Shown here: in pieces, positions 17,099-25,812 of the stretch
Layout of the letters: every line of letters begins with the position of its first letter
How positions within the stretch are numbered: the stretch's first letter is position 1
DNA from: an uncultured Verrucomicrobiota bacterium
GTDB lineage: Bacteria > Verrucomicrobiota > Verrucomicrobiia > Opitutales > Opitutaceae
Direction: 5' to 3'
DNA length: 64,000 nucleotides
NCBI GenBank assembly: GCA_903869675.1
Contig: CAIQAB010000018.1
Span: forward strand, 88,959 to 152,958
The notes under the pieces: model-generated
The model's input: the letters and a program-made list of their open reading frames with translations, nothing else
Database searches by the model: none
What the model was told of the DNA's origin: nothing
Translations under genes and position numbers: made by a program

Positions 17099-18049
17099 CT
17101 ATTTGCATGCCTCCTTCGGGGCGGAGGTCTTGGCCGCTTCGTCGGCGTCATCCGCCGCGAATTCGGCCCGCAATTTTTCCCGGCTGCCGCTCAGTTCGGA
17201 GGCATCCACCGAGGCCGCCAGTTCGCGCGCGTCAGCCGCCAACCCCTGTTTCCATAACACCCGGGCCCGATGCAACCGGACCGCCTGCACCTCGATCCGC
17301 CCCTCCAGACGGTCCTCAAGCGCGGTCCATTTGCCCAGCGCCTCCTCCCAGCGGGGTGTAGCGAGGCCGTAGTAGGCCTCGGCAGCGCGGTAGGCGTAGT
17401 CAGTGCGTTCAGGAGCCAACTCAACGGCGCGGGCGAACGCCTCCAAAAGGGTCTTGTCGATGGTTTCTGGCGACCACGCCTTGGTTTTCAAAAATACGTC
17501 CCGGCCCTCATCGAGCACGAGGCCGATTTGAAAATGGTAAAGCGGCTCGCGTGGGGCGAGGTCGCTGGCGGCAAGAAAGTAGTTCAGCGCGTCAATGACT
17601 CTACCCTGCTCCGCCATGAGCACGCCGATCTGGTTTTTCACCACGGGCAAATCGGAGTCCAAACCATTGGCCTTGAGCAAAAGCGAAAGTGCCACGCGCC
17701 GATCCTCGACCAGCGGATCGCAGAGAAATAAGCCGTAGGCCGCCCACGCAGCCGCGAAGTCACCGTGTTTTTGGAGGAGATCCTCGTAGCTCTGGACGAC
17801 TTTTTGCAGGCGTGGACGCACATCCTCCAGCTCGCTGGCATCCTTCGCCTGGCGCGCTTCGGCCATAATCACCTTTTGCCGGCCGACCAACTCGGCCAAG
17901 GCTTCCACCGCCTCAGGCGTGCCACCCGCATCCGGGCGCGGCTGACCACTCACCAGATTCACGCCGGACGCCGCCGTAGAGTCGGCGCGAACCAAAACCA
18001 GACCAGGCAGAAGAGCGAGAAGTAGGAGGGCGGAAATATGACACGACAT
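17099..18049 (-). CDS. Exported TPR-type protein of unknown role
   Basis: 316 residues from ATG 18049 (MSCHISALLLLALLPGLVLV), which gives a clear signal peptide. The body is all-helical with tetratricopeptide-like units: AAAWAAYGLFLCDP, NQIGVLMAEQGRVIDALNYF, PLYHFQIGLVLDEG and RTDYAYRAAEAYYGLATPRW. TPR proteins scaffold protein complexes; here it would act in the periplasm. It lies between another membrane-anchored unknown gene and the rhomboid-like gene, with gaps of 26 and 54 bp, so the four genes down to prmB are probably one operon. Confidence 0.72.
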   Translation of the reverse strand: MSCHISALLLLALLPGLVLVRADSTAASGVNLVSGQPRPDAGGTPEAVEALAELVGRQKVIMAEARQAKDASELEDVRPRLQKVVQSYEDLLQKHGDFAAAWAAYGLFLCDPLVEDRRVALSLLLKANGLDSDLPVVKNQIGVLMAEQGRVIDALNYFLAASDLAPREPLYHFQIGLVLDEGRDVFLKTKAWSPETIDKTLLEAFARAVELAPERTDYAYRAAEAYYGLATPRWEEALGKWTALEDRLEGRIEVQAVRLHRARVLWKQGLAADARELAASVDASELSGSREKLRAEFAADDADEAAKTSAPKEACK

Positions 18050-18075
18050 GACGGGAGACCGAAATGAATTAAAAA

Positions 18076-18765
18076 TCACTCCCAACCGGCCTTAGCCTTG
18101 GCGAGGGCACCCCGCCAAGCCGAGGGCACAGAGCCAAGATCAGGACCATCGGTAAGAAAAGCAAGGTGCTGCCGGATTCGAAGCGATAGTTCCGGCGTGG
18201 TGCGGGTCGCCAACGCCTCGACATAAAGGTCGGCTTGAAAACGAAGCGGGCGGTTAAGCGCCTCGGAAAGGATATCCTCGGCCAACTCGTCCGGCAGCCG
18301 CAAATCCTTCACCAAGGGGATGAGCACCTCGGCCTCATGGCCAACGGAGAGGTTAAGCGTATGTGTCAGCGCCTCGCGGCGGTTTTCCATGGAAGCGCGC
18401 GCATCGAGAACGAGGACACCGAGTTTTTTGGCAATCTTGACGTAGTCGTCCCCCGGCTCGGCGAGAATATCACCGGCTGTGGGCACAGCGTTGGCCGGCT
18501 GCTTCTCCGGCGCGGGCTCGCCAGTGGGACTGGCGACGGGCCCGCCTGAATCTTGGGCAGCACCTAGATTGCCCGGAGCGGGCACCGAAGCGATCGGATC
18601 AAGTGGGGGCGGAGGGGGGGCAGGCGCGACGGGTTGGATCGCAAATCCCACCACAGGCGGTGGCACGGGTGGCTGCGCAGGGCGAGTGCTGCGCTCCAGC
18701 CACCACCAACCCGTCACGATCACGGTCGCCGCCAACGCGACTCCCGTCCAGATTTTCTTACTCAT
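18076..18765 (-). CDS. Membrane-anchored proline-rich protein, function unknown
   Basis: 229 residues from ATG 18765 (MSKKIWTGVALAATVIVTGW): a short cytoplasmic Lys start, one membrane helix (about residues 6-22), a Pro/Ala-rich linker to about residue 100, then a helical domain (GDDYVKIAKKLGVLVLDARA, LNRPLRFQADLYVEALATR) with HEAT-like spacing. I do not recognise a family. It is followed by the exported TPR protein 26 bp downstream and preceded by recA 170 bp away. Its leader contains CCTCCTCCTC, not a ribosome-binding site. Confidence 0.6.
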   Translation of the reverse strand: MSKKIWTGVALAATVIVTGWWWLERSTRPAQPPVPPPVVGFAIQPVAPAPPPPPLDPIASVPAPGNLGAAQDSGGPVASPTGEPAPEKQPANAVPTAGDILAEPGDDYVKIAKKLGVLVLDARASMENRREALTHTLNLSVGHEAEVLIPLVKDLRLPDELAEDILSEALNRPLRFQADLYVEALATRTTPELSLRIRQHLAFLTDGPDLGSVPSAWRGALAKAKAGWE

Positions 18766-18935
18766 AGTCGGATACAGAGGAGGAGGAACGTCGGGTACAA
18801 CCCGTCTAACGACCCGCACCTAGCGGGCGGGTTCCCGCTCGTCGCAAGAAGCCCCGCTGAACCCGCCTCCTACCTGCGTCCTAAAAAGCAGTCGCACCGC
18901 GGAAACCAGTCCCGTAGCGCGACCGGGCGCTCCGT

Positions 18936-20018
18936 TTACTCGGCCGCGTCTTCGGCTGCGCCGGTCACGACCGTGCCGCCGGCGACGGAAACCTTTTCCT
19001 GAATCGCAGCCTGCACTTTAGCGGCGAGGTCCGGCTTGTCCTTGAGCGCCTGCTTGGCGGCGTCCCGACCTTGGCCGATGAGTTCGCCCTGATAGGCGAT
19101 CCACGCCCCCTTTTTATCCAAAATTTTGTGCTCGATACCTAGGTCGAGGAGCGAGCCGGTGCGGCTGATGCCCTCGTCATACATGATGTCGAACTCGCAT
19201 TCGGTGAAAGGCGGGGCGATCTTATTTTTCACCACCTTGATCTTGGTGCGGTTGCCGATGATCTTGCCATCCGGGGTCTTGAGTTGGTCCTTGCGACGGA
19301 TGTCGATGCGGATGGAGGAGAAAAACTTCAGCGCTCGGCCTCCCGAGGTGGTCTCGGGGTTACCGAACATGACGCCGATCTTTTCACGGATCTGATTGGT
19401 AAAAATGCAAATGCACTTGGTCTTGCTCACCACGGCAGTGAGACGGCGCATGGCTTGGGACATCAGGCGGGCCTGCGAACCCATGGTCATATCGCCCATC
19501 TGGCCCTCAAGCTCGGCCTTCGTGATAAGGGCGGCGACGGAGTCGATGATAATAACGTCGATGGCGTTCGAGCGGATGAGGGTCTCGGTGATATTGAGAG
19601 CATCCTCGCCAGAGTCGGGCTGAGAGACGAGCAGGTCGTCGAGCTTAACGCCGACCACGCGGGCGTATTTCGGGTCGAGGGCGTGCTCGACATCGATGAA
19701 GGCGGCGAGGCCGCCACGGCGCTGGGCCTCGGCGATGACGCTGAGACAGAAAGTGGTTTTACCCGACGACTCTGGCCCGTAAATTTCGATGATGCGGCCG
19801 CGAGGCAGGCCGCCGCCGCCGAGACAGAGATCGATCGCGAGAGAACCGGTCGAGACGGTCTCGACCGTCATCTTGTGGTTATCGCCAAGGCGCATGATCG
19901 AGCCTTCGCCGAATTGTTTGGTGATGGAGCTGACGGCGAGATCGAGCGTTTTGCGATCTGGATTGGTGACGGCAGGGGCAGCGGACGCGGCGACTTTGAC
20001 GGGGGCGGCTTTGGACAT
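18936..20018 (-). CDS. recA: Recombinase RecA
   Basis: A 360-residue DNA strand-exchange and SOS co-protease protein. Walker A is GPESSGKTT (residues 81-89); the L2 region is [20 protein letters not shown], and the C-terminal [19 protein letters not shown] is standard. The start at 20018 gives MSKAAPVKV and a short extension before the conserved core; the open frame continues upstream without homology. The C-terminus is only weakly acidic (AAEDAAE). Transcription is probably LexA-controlled through the palindrome at 20134-20151. The leader is about 105 nt. Confidence 0.98.
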   Translation of the reverse strand: MSKAAPVKVAASAAPAVTNPDRKTLDLAVSSITKQFGEGSIMRLGDNHKMTVETVSTGSLAIDLCLGGGGLPRGRIIEIYGPESSGKTTFCLSVIAEAQRRGGLAAFIDVEHALDPKYARVVGVKLDDLLVSQPDSGEDALNITETLIRSNAIDVIIIDSVAALITKAELEGQMGDMTMGSQARLMSQAMRRLTAVVSKTKCICIFTNQIREKIGVMFGNPETTSGGRALKFFSSIRIDIRRKDQLKTPDGKIIGNRTKIKVVKNKIAPPFTECEFDIMYDEGISRTGSLLDLGIEHKILDKKGAWIAYQGELIGQGRDAAKQALKDKPDLAAKVQAAIQEKVSVAGGTVVTGAAEDAAE

Positions 20019-20128
20019 GACGGGATACTTTTTAGTGGTTTGGGTGAGGGAGCCGAGCGACCGCCCGGCTGCAATCGAGATGCCAACGGGAAGCATGGCT
20101 TCCGATGCTGGCAAGTGAGACTTCGATG

Positions 20129-20158
20129 AAAATGCTGTTCACCTGAACAGCAAGTCAA
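20129..20158 (-). promoter_or_regulatory. Probable recA promoter
   Basis: On the minus strand TTGACT (20153-20158) matches the -35 consensus at 5 of 6. A weak -10 such as CATTTT (20129-20134) lies 18 nt downstream. The LexA-like palindrome fills the spacer, the expected geometry for repression. The -10 assignment is weak. Confidence 0.55.
20134..20151. promoter_or_regulatory. LexA (SOS) operator upstream of recA
   Basis: GCTGTTCA-CC-TGAACAGC is a perfect 8-bp inverted repeat with a 2-nt spacer. It contains TGTTC-N4-GAACA (20136-20149), the motif I recall being reported as the Verrucomicrobia LexA box. It sits about 115 bp upstream of the recA start and inside the putative promoter spacer. 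Confidence 0.85.
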
Positions 20159-20273
20159 AAATCCTCCCCAAAGCTGGTAAAATTAAACCCCTAACCGTCG
20201 TTAACACCGGAATGGATAGACTTAAATATACCGCAAATCACACCAATGTATTTATTAACGATATTATAAACGC

Positions 20274-20618
20274 TCACCGCCGCTGACGCCGTCGGTTGGC
20301 TTGCTGCTTGCGAAAGACGGGCAGTAACCGGGCTTCGATGTGGGAGAATGCCGCCAACAGGCCGTCCCGGCGATAGACCGCGCCGATCTCTGCCTCCACC
20401 CGCGTGGGACGCGCTATGCCTGCGAGATACTCGTTGGCGGTGAGATGGAGAAACGCCTCGGTATTGATGCCACCGGTCTCTCGCAACACCCGCTCACGCG
20501 CCCACAAGGCCAGCACGGCATCCCCCACCCAAGCGAACTCTTGCTCGGCTTGGTGACTTGACGGAGTCGTGACCAAAACCGGAAGGAAGGGCGGGGCGGC
20601 GGGAGAAGAGGAAGACAT
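20274..20618 (-). CDS. Small RNase III-domain protein, probably catalytically degenerate
   Basis: 114 residues from ATG 20618. The motif EQEFAWVGDAVLALWARERVL matches RNase III NERLEFLGDAVL, and RVEAEIGAVYRRDGL matches the second motif (VEALIGAVF). There is no dsRNA-binding domain, and the size is that of Mini-RNase III (MrnC). By my alignment only the Asp of VGDAVL and the Glu of RVEAEIG are kept; the other catalytic acids read Gln, Ala and Thr, so activity is doubtful. The C-terminal tail is basic (RKQQANRRRQRR), suggesting RNA binding. It lies upstream of recA on the same strand but separated by the recA promoter. Confidence 0.65.
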   Translation of the reverse strand: MSSSSPAAPPFLPVLVTTPSSHQAEQEFAWVGDAVLALWARERVLRETGGINTEAFLHLTANEYLAGIARPTRVEAEIGAVYRRDGLLAAFSHIEARLLPVFRKQQANRRRQRR

Positions 20619-20762
20619 GGAAACGTCCTGAATTCGTGAAGAAACCGACGCCAATCGTTTCTAAAAAGCGAGCCATGTTAATTCCACGCTTCCGCGCCCC
20701 ATTCCGCTGGCACTGAGAAAGACCATAACCAAACGTATACCAACATCCATCCCAAGCCAACC

Positions 20763-22994
20763 GTGCCCACGGAACCCACTCCCGTCACCACTGTTCCCTT
20801 CACGACTGCGCCACCGTATTCGTCTCGGACTCCCCTGCCCGTCCCGGAAAAAACGCCATTCAGTCCCAACGTCGTCGCCGGCGCCCTTTGCGCCCTCGTG
20901 ACGCTCGCCTACGCAAGCTCGTTTGCGACCCTGATTTTCGGTGGCGCCCTTGCTCCCTCGGTGAACCTCGGCGTCTGGACCGCCATCATGGGGAGTTTCG
21001 CCACGCTCCTGACGCTTTCATTTCTCAGCTCTTTCCGCTTTGCCATCGGAGGGCCGGATTCAAATCCGTCGGCAATCCTGGCGATCTCGGTCGCCTCGAT
21101 CGCCAAGGATATCCTCCAAGGCCCCGCCACCAATCAAGCTGGGTTGCTGCCGACCATCTTCGTTTTCCTCTTCGGCTCGGCCGTGCTCTGCGGCCTGCTG
21201 CTCTATCTTTTCGGCCGGCTCCGCTGGGGCCGCTACGTGCGCTACATCCCCCACCCCGTGGTAGGTGGGTTCCTCGCCGGCACCGGTTACCTGCTGGTCG
21301 CAGGCGGCTGGAAGATGCTCGTGGGCAAAAACTTCACACACACCACGCCCGCCGACCTGGAAGCCGTGCCCGCCCTCGCTTGGTTTTTCGCCTTGGGAAT
21401 CGGCCTCGCCCTGACCATCGCGACCCGCGCCTCGAAACATTTCCTCGTAATACCCGCCGTGCTCGCGGCCGGCGTGCTCGGTTTCCACATTGTGCTGCTC
21501 GCCACCGGCCGGTCCCACGAGGAGGCCCGCGCGGCCAGCCTGCTCCTGCCCCCGCTCAACGCAGGCGATTGGCAGACCCCCTTCAGCCAACCTTTGGGCG
21601 AGATTCGCTGGGATCTTCTGCTCACGCACGGCAAGGACTTCGCGGCCATGACCCTCGTCGTGCTCGTGACTATTCTGCTGAACGCCACCAGCCTCGACCT
21701 CGCCACCGGCAGGGAAGCCGACTTCGATCGCGAACTAAAGGCCCTCGGCGTGGCCAACATCCTCGGCGGACTCGCGGGCGGGCTCGTATCGGTAAACTCC
21801 TTTAACCGATCGCTGCTCAACCACCGCGCCGGCGCCAACTCACCCTGGGCGGCGCGCATCTGTGCCGGGCTCGTGCTGGGCGCTGCCGTCTTCACCCCGG
21901 GTGCGGTCTCGCTGCTGCCTCGCCCCGTCCTCACCGGGCTCGTGCTCTACCTCGGCGTTTCCTTGCTGGTGAACTGGCTTTGGGACGCACGCCACGAACT
22001 ACCCGTTTCGGATTACCTCACGGTGGTAGCCATCCTTTTTATCGTCGGCACCTTCGGTATCGTGACGGGCGTGATCACAGGCGTGGTCATCGCCAGCCTG
22101 AATTTTGTCGTGACCTTTAGCCGCCAATCCGTGGTGAAACAACGCTTCACCGCCGGCACCCGCCGCTCCAATGTCGAGCGCACCCCCGCGGAGCTGACTT
22201 GGTTGGCCGAACACGGCGGCCGTTTGCACGGCTTCGTTTTGCAGGGCCATATTTTCTTCGGCACCGCCAGCAGCCTGCTCGAGGAGATCCGCGCCGTGCT
22301 CGGCCAAGGCGAAGCCCTGTTGATCGATTTCTGGCTGGTATGCACGATCGACGCCTCATCCGTCGTCGTTTTACGGAAACTGCTCCGTCTGGCCGGAGAA
22401 CGAAACACCCAGCTGGTTTTCACCGGAATCAACGAGAAACTACGCGCCCGCTTCTCCGCCTGCGGTCTCAGCCTGGAGAAGACCCACGCCCGATTTTTCG
22501 CCGACCTCGACCGCGGCCTCGAATGGACCGAATCCCAATTACTCACGGGAGCCCAGCGCGAGATCACCCTTAGCGAAGCCCTCGGCCTTGCCAACTCCGC
22601 CGACGCCGACGTGCTCCACAGTAACTTTAACCTCATTGAACTGCCGGCCGGCCGGCCCCTTTTCAAACGCAACGAATCCTCCGACGCGCTTTACGTGCTG
22701 CTATCCGGTCAAGTAAGCGTGAACCTGCAGCTAACGGGATCAAACTACACGAAGCGCCTGCGCAGTTACGGCCCTGGAACCATTGTGGGCGAAATGGGCT
22801 TCTACAGCCGGGCGCCTCGCAGCGCCGACGTAGTCGCCGACATGCCCACCCGCGCCGCCCGGCTCGACCTCGAGCAATTGAAGTCACTCGAACTCCACCG
22901 CCCCGATCTCGCCGCGCAGCTCCACCGCTTTGTGATCAATACTCTCGCCGCTCGCCTGCGCACCGCGAATCAAGAGCTGAGCCAGATGCTGTGA
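20763..22994 (+). CDS. SulP-family anion transporter with STAS and cyclic-nucleotide-binding domains
   Basis: 743 residues. Residues about 35-455 are the SulP membrane domain (FAIGGPDSNPSAILAIS, RYIPHPVVGGFLAGTGYLL, LVSVNSFNRSLLNHRAGA). Residues about 480-590 are a STAS domain (LHGFVLQGHIFFGTASSLLE; LIDFWLVCTIDASSVV). Residues about 620-735 are a Crp-like cNMP-binding domain (LPAGRPLFKRNESSDALYVL; GTIVGEMGFYSRAPRSADVV), the last with the usual GEM...PRSA phosphate cassette. It transports an inorganic anion such as sulfate or bicarbonate, probably gated by cAMP or cyclic-di-nucleotide. GTG start; no earlier ATG in frame. Confidence 0.88.
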   Translation: MPTEPTPVTTVPFTTAPPYSSRTPLPVPEKTPFSPNVVAGALCALVTLAYASSFATLIFGGALAPSVNLGVWTAIMGSFATLLTLSFLSSFRFAIGGPDSNPSAILAISVASIAKDILQGPATNQAGLLPTIFVFLFGSAVLCGLLLYLFGRLRWGRYVRYIPHPVVGGFLAGTGYLLVAGGWKMLVGKNFTHTTPADLEAVPALAWFFALGIGLALTIATRASKHFLVIPAVLAAGVLGFHIVLLATGRSHEEARAASLLLPPLNAGDWQTPFSQPLGEIRWDLLLTHGKDFAAMTLVVLVTILLNATSLDLATGREADFDRELKALGVANILGGLAGGLVSVNSFNRSLLNHRAGANSPWAARICAGLVLGAAVFTPGAVSLLPRPVLTGLVLYLGVSLLVNWLWDARHELPVSDYLTVVAILFIVGTFGIVTGVITGVVIASLNFVVTFSRQSVVKQRFTAGTRRSNVERTPAELTWLAEHGGRLHGFVLQGHIFFGTASSLLEEIRAVLGQGEALLIDFWLVCTIDASSVVVLRKLLRLAGERNTQLVFTGINEKLRARFSACGLSLEKTHARFFADLDRGLEWTESQLLTGAQREITLSEALGLANSADADVLHSNFNLIELPAGRPLFKRNESSDALYVLLSGQVSVNLQLTGSNYTKRLRSYGPGTIVGEMGFYSRAPRSADVVADMPTRAARLDLEQLKSLELHRPDLAAQLHRFVINTLAARLRTANQELSQML

Positions 22995-23006
22995 ACCCGC
23001 GCCGGC

Positions 23007-23339
23007 TCATGCCTCCCCGGTCGGCGGAGGGAGATCGCGGGCCCGCTTTAAATGCGCCCCGCGCTTCAGGGGCTTGGGGGTGACGGCGTCCTCGGCAGCC
23101 GCCCGCACCCGCTTGAGCTCGTCAAATTGCTTGGGCGACATCAACCGCCGGGGCACTCGCTTGGCCGCCTCGTCCATCAACCGGTCCCACATTTCCACCG
23201 TGACTGGCTCGAGCGGTTCCCACGGCTCATGGTGACCCTGCTTGCGCCGCCACGTGACCTCCCCGCCGTGAAAAACGACCCACACTTGAAACTTGCCCGC
23301 CTCGGGATCGCGGAGCCACCAGCCAAAGTCCATTGCCAT
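23007..23339 (-). CDS. Conserved-looking hypothetical protein
   Basis: 110 residues from ATG 23339 (MAMDFGWWLRDPEAGKFQVW). The first half is rich in Trp and beta-like (VWVVFHGGEVTWRRKQG); the second is helical and basic, ending RDLPPPTGEA. I do not recognise a family. Normal codon use for the region and the tight convergent fit with the SulP gene (12 bp between stops) argue that it is real. No signal peptide or membrane segment. Confidence 0.5.
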   Translation of the reverse strand: MAMDFGWWLRDPEAGKFQVWVVFHGGEVTWRRKQGHHEPWEPLEPVTVEMWDRLMDEAAKRVPRRLMSPKQFDELKRVRAAAEDAVTPKPLKRGAHLKRARDLPPPTGEA

Positions 23340-23497
23340 GTTGAGGTGGAGGCAAAAGCGCAGAGGCCGCCCGCGCCAGCGTAAAACCCGGGGCCGCACT
23401 CAACCCGTTTTAGCACCCACCATTCCCGCGAAGCCCCGCTCATGCCCGGACTCCCTTGGTGCTTGCCCGCGCACCCGGTCGCGGACGGCATGCAGGG

Positions 23498-24250
23498 ATG
23501 AAGTGGTTTTCGCGATCGGCCCGCATCGGCCTGGCAAGTCTCGCCCTCGGCACGGTAGGCGCGCCGCGCCTCACGGCCGATCTAGCCGATGACATCGCGC
23601 AGGTGAGCGTGGAAGCCGCGGGCGGCGCCCGCGCCCACGCCGCTCTTTATTCATTTCGGGCCGAAGGTGTGACGAGCGTCGGCGAAGCCGAGGTCGAATT
23701 CATCCTTTACGCCGCCCGCCCCCGCGGCGTGCGCATCGAAACCCTCGGGGAAAAAACCTCGTTGGTCCGCGCCTACGACGGGGTCCACGCACCGTGGAAA
23801 AAAGACGACCCCGCCAAGCCACCGCGCCGCCTAGGCCGCCAAGAGGAGCGCGAATTCATGCTGGAGGCCGATTTCGACCAACCGCTCTTTGACTGCAAGG
23901 CCCGCAAAATCAGCCTCGACTACGGAGGGGAATGCACGGTCGACGGCCGGCCCTGCCTGAAGCTGCTCGCCACGGTGCGCTTCACCGAGGTGATGACGCT
24001 CTACATCGACTGCGAATCGCACCTGCTGATACGGCGCGACCGCGAGGAGCAGCGCGACGGCAAAACCGTGGTGTTAGAAACGCATTACTCGGATTTCAAA
24101 AAAGTCGCCGGCGTTCGCCTGCCCCGCCGCATCCGCACCCTCTCCGACGGCCGCCTACTACACGAAACCCGGATCAAGGACTACGATGCCAACCCGGACC
24201 TGCCGGCGGATTTCTTCAGCCCGCCGGTTGCGAATTGGCCACTCGACTAG
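23498..24250 (+). CDS. Exported LolA-fold / lipoprotein-sorting-like protein
   Basis: 250 residues with a signal peptide (MKWFSRSARIGLASLALG). The body is beta-rich and matches the outer-membrane lipoprotein-sorting-protein-like fold: SFRAEGVTSVGEAEVEFILY, VRIETLGEKTSLVRAYDG, and near the end THYSDFKKVAGVRLPRRIRT, typical of the TIGR-type family whose members bind lipids or lipoprotein in the periplasm. Function is not proven. ATG 23498 is preceded by GCAGGG, one of few purine-rich leaders here. Confidence 0.68.
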   Translation: MKWFSRSARIGLASLALGTVGAPRLTADLADDIAQVSVEAAGGARAHAALYSFRAEGVTSVGEAEVEFILYAARPRGVRIETLGEKTSLVRAYDGVHAPWKKDDPAKPPRRLGRQEEREFMLEADFDQPLFDCKARKISLDYGGECTVDGRPCLKLLATVRFTEVMTLYIDCESHLLIRRDREEQRDGKTVVLETHYSDFKKVAGVRLPRRIRTLSDGRLLHETRIKDYDANPDLPADFFSPPVANWPLD

Positions 24251-24301
24251 GCCCGCGGCTCCGCTCTTGCCTACGCCGCCACCGAGACGCGAGTCTGCGC
24301 C

Positions 24302-24823
24302 ATGGCCCTCTTCGGAACCCTCAGAACGGTGCGCACCCAACTCGCGCCCTCACCCGCCTTCAACGTGGCACTCGACTACGTCGCCCGCTGCCTGCAACAC
24401 GACTCCCCCGAGGCCGCCCGGATCGCGGCCGTCCCGGTAGGCGAGACCGTCCGCATTGAACTCGGCGCGGGTGTCTTCGCCCTCGAACAAGCCTACCTTT
24501 CCAAGCCCGCCAGCGAAGGCCGCTGGGAATCACACGAGCGCCATATCGACGTGCAGGTCATGGTCACGGGCCGCGAATTAATGGGAGTAATCGATACCAG
24601 CCGCCTCGTTCTCGCCGAGGACCTGCGCGAAGCGCGCGACCTGTTGTTTTTTGCCGCCCACGAAGGCGGCTCGACCCTGCGCTTGGGCGCGGGCGAGCTA
24701 GCGGTGTTTTTCCCCGACGACGGCCACAAACCCTCCTTGGCCGACGGCGAGCCAGCGTTGGTGCGCAAGACCGTGGTGAAAGTCCCCGTCGCCGTCACGA
24801 CCGCCACGGCTCCCGCCGAGTGA
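24302..24823 (+). CDS. YhcH/YjgK/YiaL (DUF386) family protein
   Basis: 173 residues with a cupin-like beta-barrel. ESHERHIDVQVMVTG carries the family His-x-x-x-Asp pattern for metal or sugar binding, and FFPDDGHKPSLAD followed by VRKTVVKVPV is the C-terminal signature. Members are linked to sialic acid and other sugar catabolism, possibly as anomerases; the role here is unknown. Its stop overlaps the rlmJ GTG start (GTGA), so the two are translated together. Confidence 0.82.
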   Translation: MALFGTLRTVRTQLAPSPAFNVALDYVARCLQHDSPEAARIAAVPVGETVRIELGAGVFALEQAYLSKPASEGRWESHERHIDVQVMVTGRELMGVIDTSRLVLAEDLREARDLLFFAAHEGGSTLRLGAGELAVFFPDDGHKPSLADGEPALVRKTVVKVPVAVTTATAPAE

Positions 24824-25713
24824 ACTACCGCCACCAATTCCACGCGGGGAACTTCGCGGATGTGCTCAAGCACTCCGTGCTCCTGCACTTGCTCCGCGCC
24901 CTTCAAACCAAGGAAAAAGGTCTGCTCTACCTGGATACCCACGCCGGCCGCGGCGGCTACGATCTGTCCGCGGCGGCCAGTGGCACGACGCTCGCCCGCA
25001 AACCCGAATGGCCACACGGCCTCGGCCGCCTGCTCGGCCGCTCCGACCTGCCGCCGGAGTTGGCCAGCTACCTCGAGGCCGTGCAAACCTTCGACCGCGC
25101 CACCGGGAGCAAAACCCCACTCGCCGCTTCCATCGATGAGCCGCCCCGTTTTTACCCGGGTTCGCCCTGGCTCGCTGCGTCCCATCTGCGACCGCAAGAC
25201 CGCGCCATTCTCTGCGAACGCCAACCCGACGAAGCCGCCGCCTTGACCAGTGAGTTTGCCGGTCGGCGGCGCGTATCGGTGCAGACGATGGATGGCTACA
25301 CCGCCGTCCGGGCCACCCTTCCCCCTCCAGAACGCCGCGCCTTGGTCTTGATCGACCCCCCCTTCGAGACGGCCGACGAGTGGGGATCCATTCTGGGCGC
25401 CCTCGAAGCCGGCCTCGCCCGCCTGCCCGGCGGCACCTTCGCCGTGTGGTATCCGCTGACCACCCGTGCCCGCGTGGATGTTTTTTATCGCCAGTTGCTT
25501 GCCTTCCGCGACTTGCCGCCCTGCTACACAGTGGAGCTATTGATCGGAGGGGAGGATGCCGGACTGAAACTCTGGGGCTGCGGCCTGCTCGTCATAAACC
25601 CTCCCTGGGGGAGCGCCCGCCCCCTCGATACCCTCGCCCGCTGGCTCGCCCCAGTCCTCGCTCAAGGTCCAGGCGCCACCGGCGGCGTGCACTGGTTGGT
25701 TCCAGAAAGATGA
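24820..25713 (+). CDS. rlmJ: 23S rRNA (adenine2030-N6)-methyltransferase
   Basis: A 297-residue SAM-dependent methyltransferase that modifies A2030 of 23S rRNA. The N-terminal signature YRHQFHAGNFADVLKH is exact for RlmJ; YLDTHAGRGGYDL is the SAM loop, LIDPPFE the catalytic tetrapeptide region, and ERQPDEA and FAVWYPLTTRA complete the fold. Start GTG at 24820 overlaps the preceding stop. Confidence 0.93.
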   Translation: MNYRHQFHAGNFADVLKHSVLLHLLRALQTKEKGLLYLDTHAGRGGYDLSAAASGTTLARKPEWPHGLGRLLGRSDLPPELASYLEAVQTFDRATGSKTPLAASIDEPPRFYPGSPWLAASHLRPQDRAILCERQPDEAAALTSEFAGRRRVSVQTMDGYTAVRATLPPPERRALVLIDPPFETADEWGSILGALEAGLARLPGGTFAVWYPLTTRARVDVFYRQLLAFRDLPPCYTVELLIGGEDAGLKLWGCGLLVINPPWGSARPLDTLARWLAPVLAQGPGATGGVHWLVPER

Positions 25714-25738
25714 AATGTAAGATAAATTAACATATAAT
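25710..25738 (+). promoter_or_regulatory. Candidate promoter of the response-regulator gene
   Basis: A consensus -10 TATAAT at 25733-25738 in a locally AT-rich stretch, 75 bp upstream of the response-regulator ATG. The -35 position (25710-25715) is poor, so the call rests on the -10 alone. Confidence 0.4.
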
Positions 25739-25812
25739 GTTCGCCTACGTAGCAAAGGCTTGCTAACAGTGAATTCAGCCTCCTTGGCTTAGTTTTTCTA
25801 AACCAATCAAAA

